NCBI GenBank assembly: GCA_900553355.1
Contig: USDK01000023.1
Span: forward strand, 1 to 40,479
Length of the DNA: 40,479 nt
Direction of reading: 5' to 3'
Source of the DNA: an uncultured Lachnospiraceae bacterium
GTDB lineage: Bacteria > Bacillota > Clostridia > Lachnospirales > Lachnospiraceae
Part shown: positions 39,234 to 40,479 of the stretch, one piece after another
Position numbering within the stretch: the first letter of the stretch is position 1
Layout of the letters: every line of letters begins with the position of its first letter
Notes under the pieces: generated by a model
Told to the model about the DNA's origin: nothing
Databases searched by the model: none
Seen by the model: the letters and a program-made list of their open reading frames with translations, nothing else
Position numbers and translations under genes: made by a program

Positions 39234-39674
39234 CTACTCTTCTTCCAGTTTCATCAACATATCTACTCTTCTCTGATGACGTCCGCCTTCAAAGTCAGCG
39301 CCAAGCCACGCATCCACGATATCCTTTGCCGTCTCCACACCCACGATCCGAGCGCCGAAAGCCAGGACGTTGGTGTCATTGTGCATACGGGACAGCCGGG
39401 CCGTACTAGGCTCTGAGCAGACGACCGCACGGATTCCCCTGATCTTATTGGCAGCCAGCGAAATACCGACTCCCGTGCCGCAGATCAGGATTCCGCGATC
39501 CAGCTCTCCGCTTGCTACTGCACGCGCTACTTTTGCACCATATTCAGGATAATCACAACTTTCATGTGTATCCGTCCCATAATTTATAACCTCATACCCT
39601 GCCTCTTCCAGGTATTTTACAATCTCAAACTTCATATCCACTGCGGCATGATCGTTTCCGATCCCGATTTTCAT
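39234..39674 (-). CDS. rpiB: Ribose-5-phosphate isomerase B (RpiB/LacAB family)
   Basis: A 146-residue RpiB-family isomerase: GIGNDHAAVDMK near the start, ICGTGVGISLAANKIRGIRAV with the catalytic Cys, and SRMHNDTNVLAFG. It interconverts ribose-5-P and ribulose-5-P; some family members isomerise allose-6-P or galactose-6-P, which is worth noting beside an allulose locus. ATG 39674 follows GAGAGGG; the seven-residue longer frame has no better site. Promoter at 39711-39739. Confidence 0.9.
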   Translation of the reverse strand: MKIGIGNDHAAVDMKFEIVKYLEEAGYEVINYGTDTHESCDYPEYGAKVARAVASGELDRGILICGTGVGISLAANKIRGIRAVVCSEPSTARLSRMHNDTNVLAFGARIVGVETAKDIVDAWLGADFEGGRHQRRVDMLMKLEEE

Positions 39675-39710
39675 ATTTAATGCCCTCTCTTCCATTTATA
39701 TTTCTTTTAT

Positions 39711-39739
39711 ATTATAATGGGTTCGGACCAGATACGCAA
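39711..39739 (-). promoter_or_regulatory. Promoter of rpiB-HAD operon
   Basis: Minus-strand TTGCGT (39734-39739), 17-base spacer and perfect TATAAT (39711-39716). The same AT stretch offers a plus-strand TATAAT (39713-39718) toward the Cof gene, though without a good -35 box. Confidence 0.5.
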
Positions 39740-39781
39740 TAAAAGTTGAAAACAGATTTCGCAACAGAAGGAGACTAGATT

Positions 39782-40479
39782 ATGATAAAACTGATCGCAA
39801 GCGATTTAGACGGTACATTATTAAGAGATGGAGCTCAGGAAATCAATCCGGAGGTATTTGATTTGATCCTGCGCCTGAAGGAAAAGGGGATTCATTTCGC
39901 AGCAGCCAGCGGACGTCAGCTCTACAGCCAGCGCTGTCTCTTCGCCCCTGTAAAGGATGAAATTTCCTACATCGCCGAAAATGGTTCCCTCTGTGTCTGC
40001 AAGGGAGAAGTCATTTCCAAAGGCATCATTCAAAGGGATCTGGGGCTTCGGATTATCCAGGCATCCAAAGATTTCGGAAACTGCCATACACTGCTGTCCT
40101 GCGAAAGCCACTGCTATACAGATTCCACCAGCCAGGAATTCATCCGCCATCTGCGGGAGGATCTGCACAATGACATCCATTACTGCGAAGATCTGAGCAC
40201 GATCCAGGAGCCTTTCCTGAAGCTGGCCGCCTGCGATTTTCACGGCACTACCAATCTCCTGCCCTATTTCCAGGAAAGATTCGGCAGCGAGATCAAAGCT
40301 GTCACTTCCGGGAACCTGTGGGTAGACTTCATCGCCCCTGGCGCTAACAAAGGTGCCGCACTGAAAAAACTGGCCGCGCACTTGGGCATCCTTCCTGAAG
40401 AATGTATCGCCTTTGGCGACCAATATAACGACACCGAAATGCTCCAGTTCGCCGGCATCGGATACGCCATGAAAAACGG
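39782..40479 (+). CDS. Cof-type HAD-IIB phosphatase (3' end off window)
   Basis: About 232 codons are visible before the right edge. Motif I is ASDLDGTLLRDG, motif II AAASGRQ, the lysine is in APGANKGAA and motif IV GDQYNDTEML. These define the Cof/HAD-IIB group, broad phosphatases of sugar phosphates and flavin or pyridoxal phosphates. AAGGAG (39768-39773) precedes the ATG by 8 bases. It is divergent from rpiB. Confidence 0.9.
   Translation, partial: MIKLIASDLDGTLLRDGAQEINPEVFDLILRLKEKGIHFAAASGRQLYSQRCLFAPVKDEISYIAENGSLCVCKGEVISKGIIQRDLGLRIIQASKDFGNCHTLLSCESHCYTDSTSQEFIRHLREDLHNDIHYCEDLSTIQEPFLKLAACDFHGTTNLLPYFQERFGSEIKAVTSGNLWVDFIAPGANKGAALKKLAAHLGILPEECIAFGDQYNDTEMLQFAGIGYAMKN

Overview
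The window looks like chromosome from an anaerobic, spore-forming Clostridia, most likely a Lachnospiraceae gut commensal (inference). The reasons are AGGAGG-type ribosome sites, a Firmicutes murB-rapZ-whiA-HPr cluster, a glycyl radical enzyme, a mother-cell-type spore amidase with a sigma-K-like promoter, and a D-allulose 3-epimerase whose metal ligands fall at the residue numbers of the clostridial enzymes. No phage, insertion sequence or CRISPR array was seen. Almost every gene is on the minus strand.

Layout. 1-2713: two tandem paralogous FtsX-type permeases; one runs off the left edge and one is split by a one-base frameshift. 3110-3181: tRNA-Glu(CTC) with its own promoter and terminator. 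3249-7257: a lipid kinase, then (reading leftwards from the promoter) murB-rapZ-whiA and a Crh-like HPr that lacks His15. 7410-11369: a CxE-type glycyl radical enzyme and its activase, divergent from deoC; the two promoters have mirror-image -35 boxes. 11340-12470: a small membrane protein and a CwlC-like amidase.

12530-31488 is a carbohydrate region. A DeoR-led operon (deoR, GatY-like aldolase, FGGY kinase, GatD-like dehydrogenase, PfkB kinase) reads as a non-PTS route from a polyol through ketose phosphate and bisphosphate to triose phosphates. A neighbouring RhaB/FucA-type kinase-aldolase pair has a nearly identical promoter and operator, so the same DeoR protein probably controls it. Next come an FGGY kinase, a ROK repressor, a zinc polyol dehydrogenase, an AllA-like cupin, a ribose-type ABC transporter (permease, ATPase, binding lipoprotein), an SDR dehydrogenase, a second ROK repressor and, divergently, D-allulose 3-epimerase. 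Related operator-like sequences lie in front of the SDR and the second ROK gene, and a palindrome covers the FGGY kinase promoter. Together these suggest a regulon for a rare ketose or polyol; the substrate cannot be read from sequence.

31876-38526 holds a creatinase-like M24 protein without metal ligands, a zinc dehydrogenase and an AraC regulator, divergent from a 1091-residue DUF5107/TPR protein. The right end has a HAD phosphatase, RpiB and a truncated Cof-type HAD phosphatase. The most useful leads are the glycyl radical enzyme/DeoC divergon, the two sugar regulons, the spore amidase whose ribosome site is embedded in a readthrough hairpin, and the Crh-like HPr.
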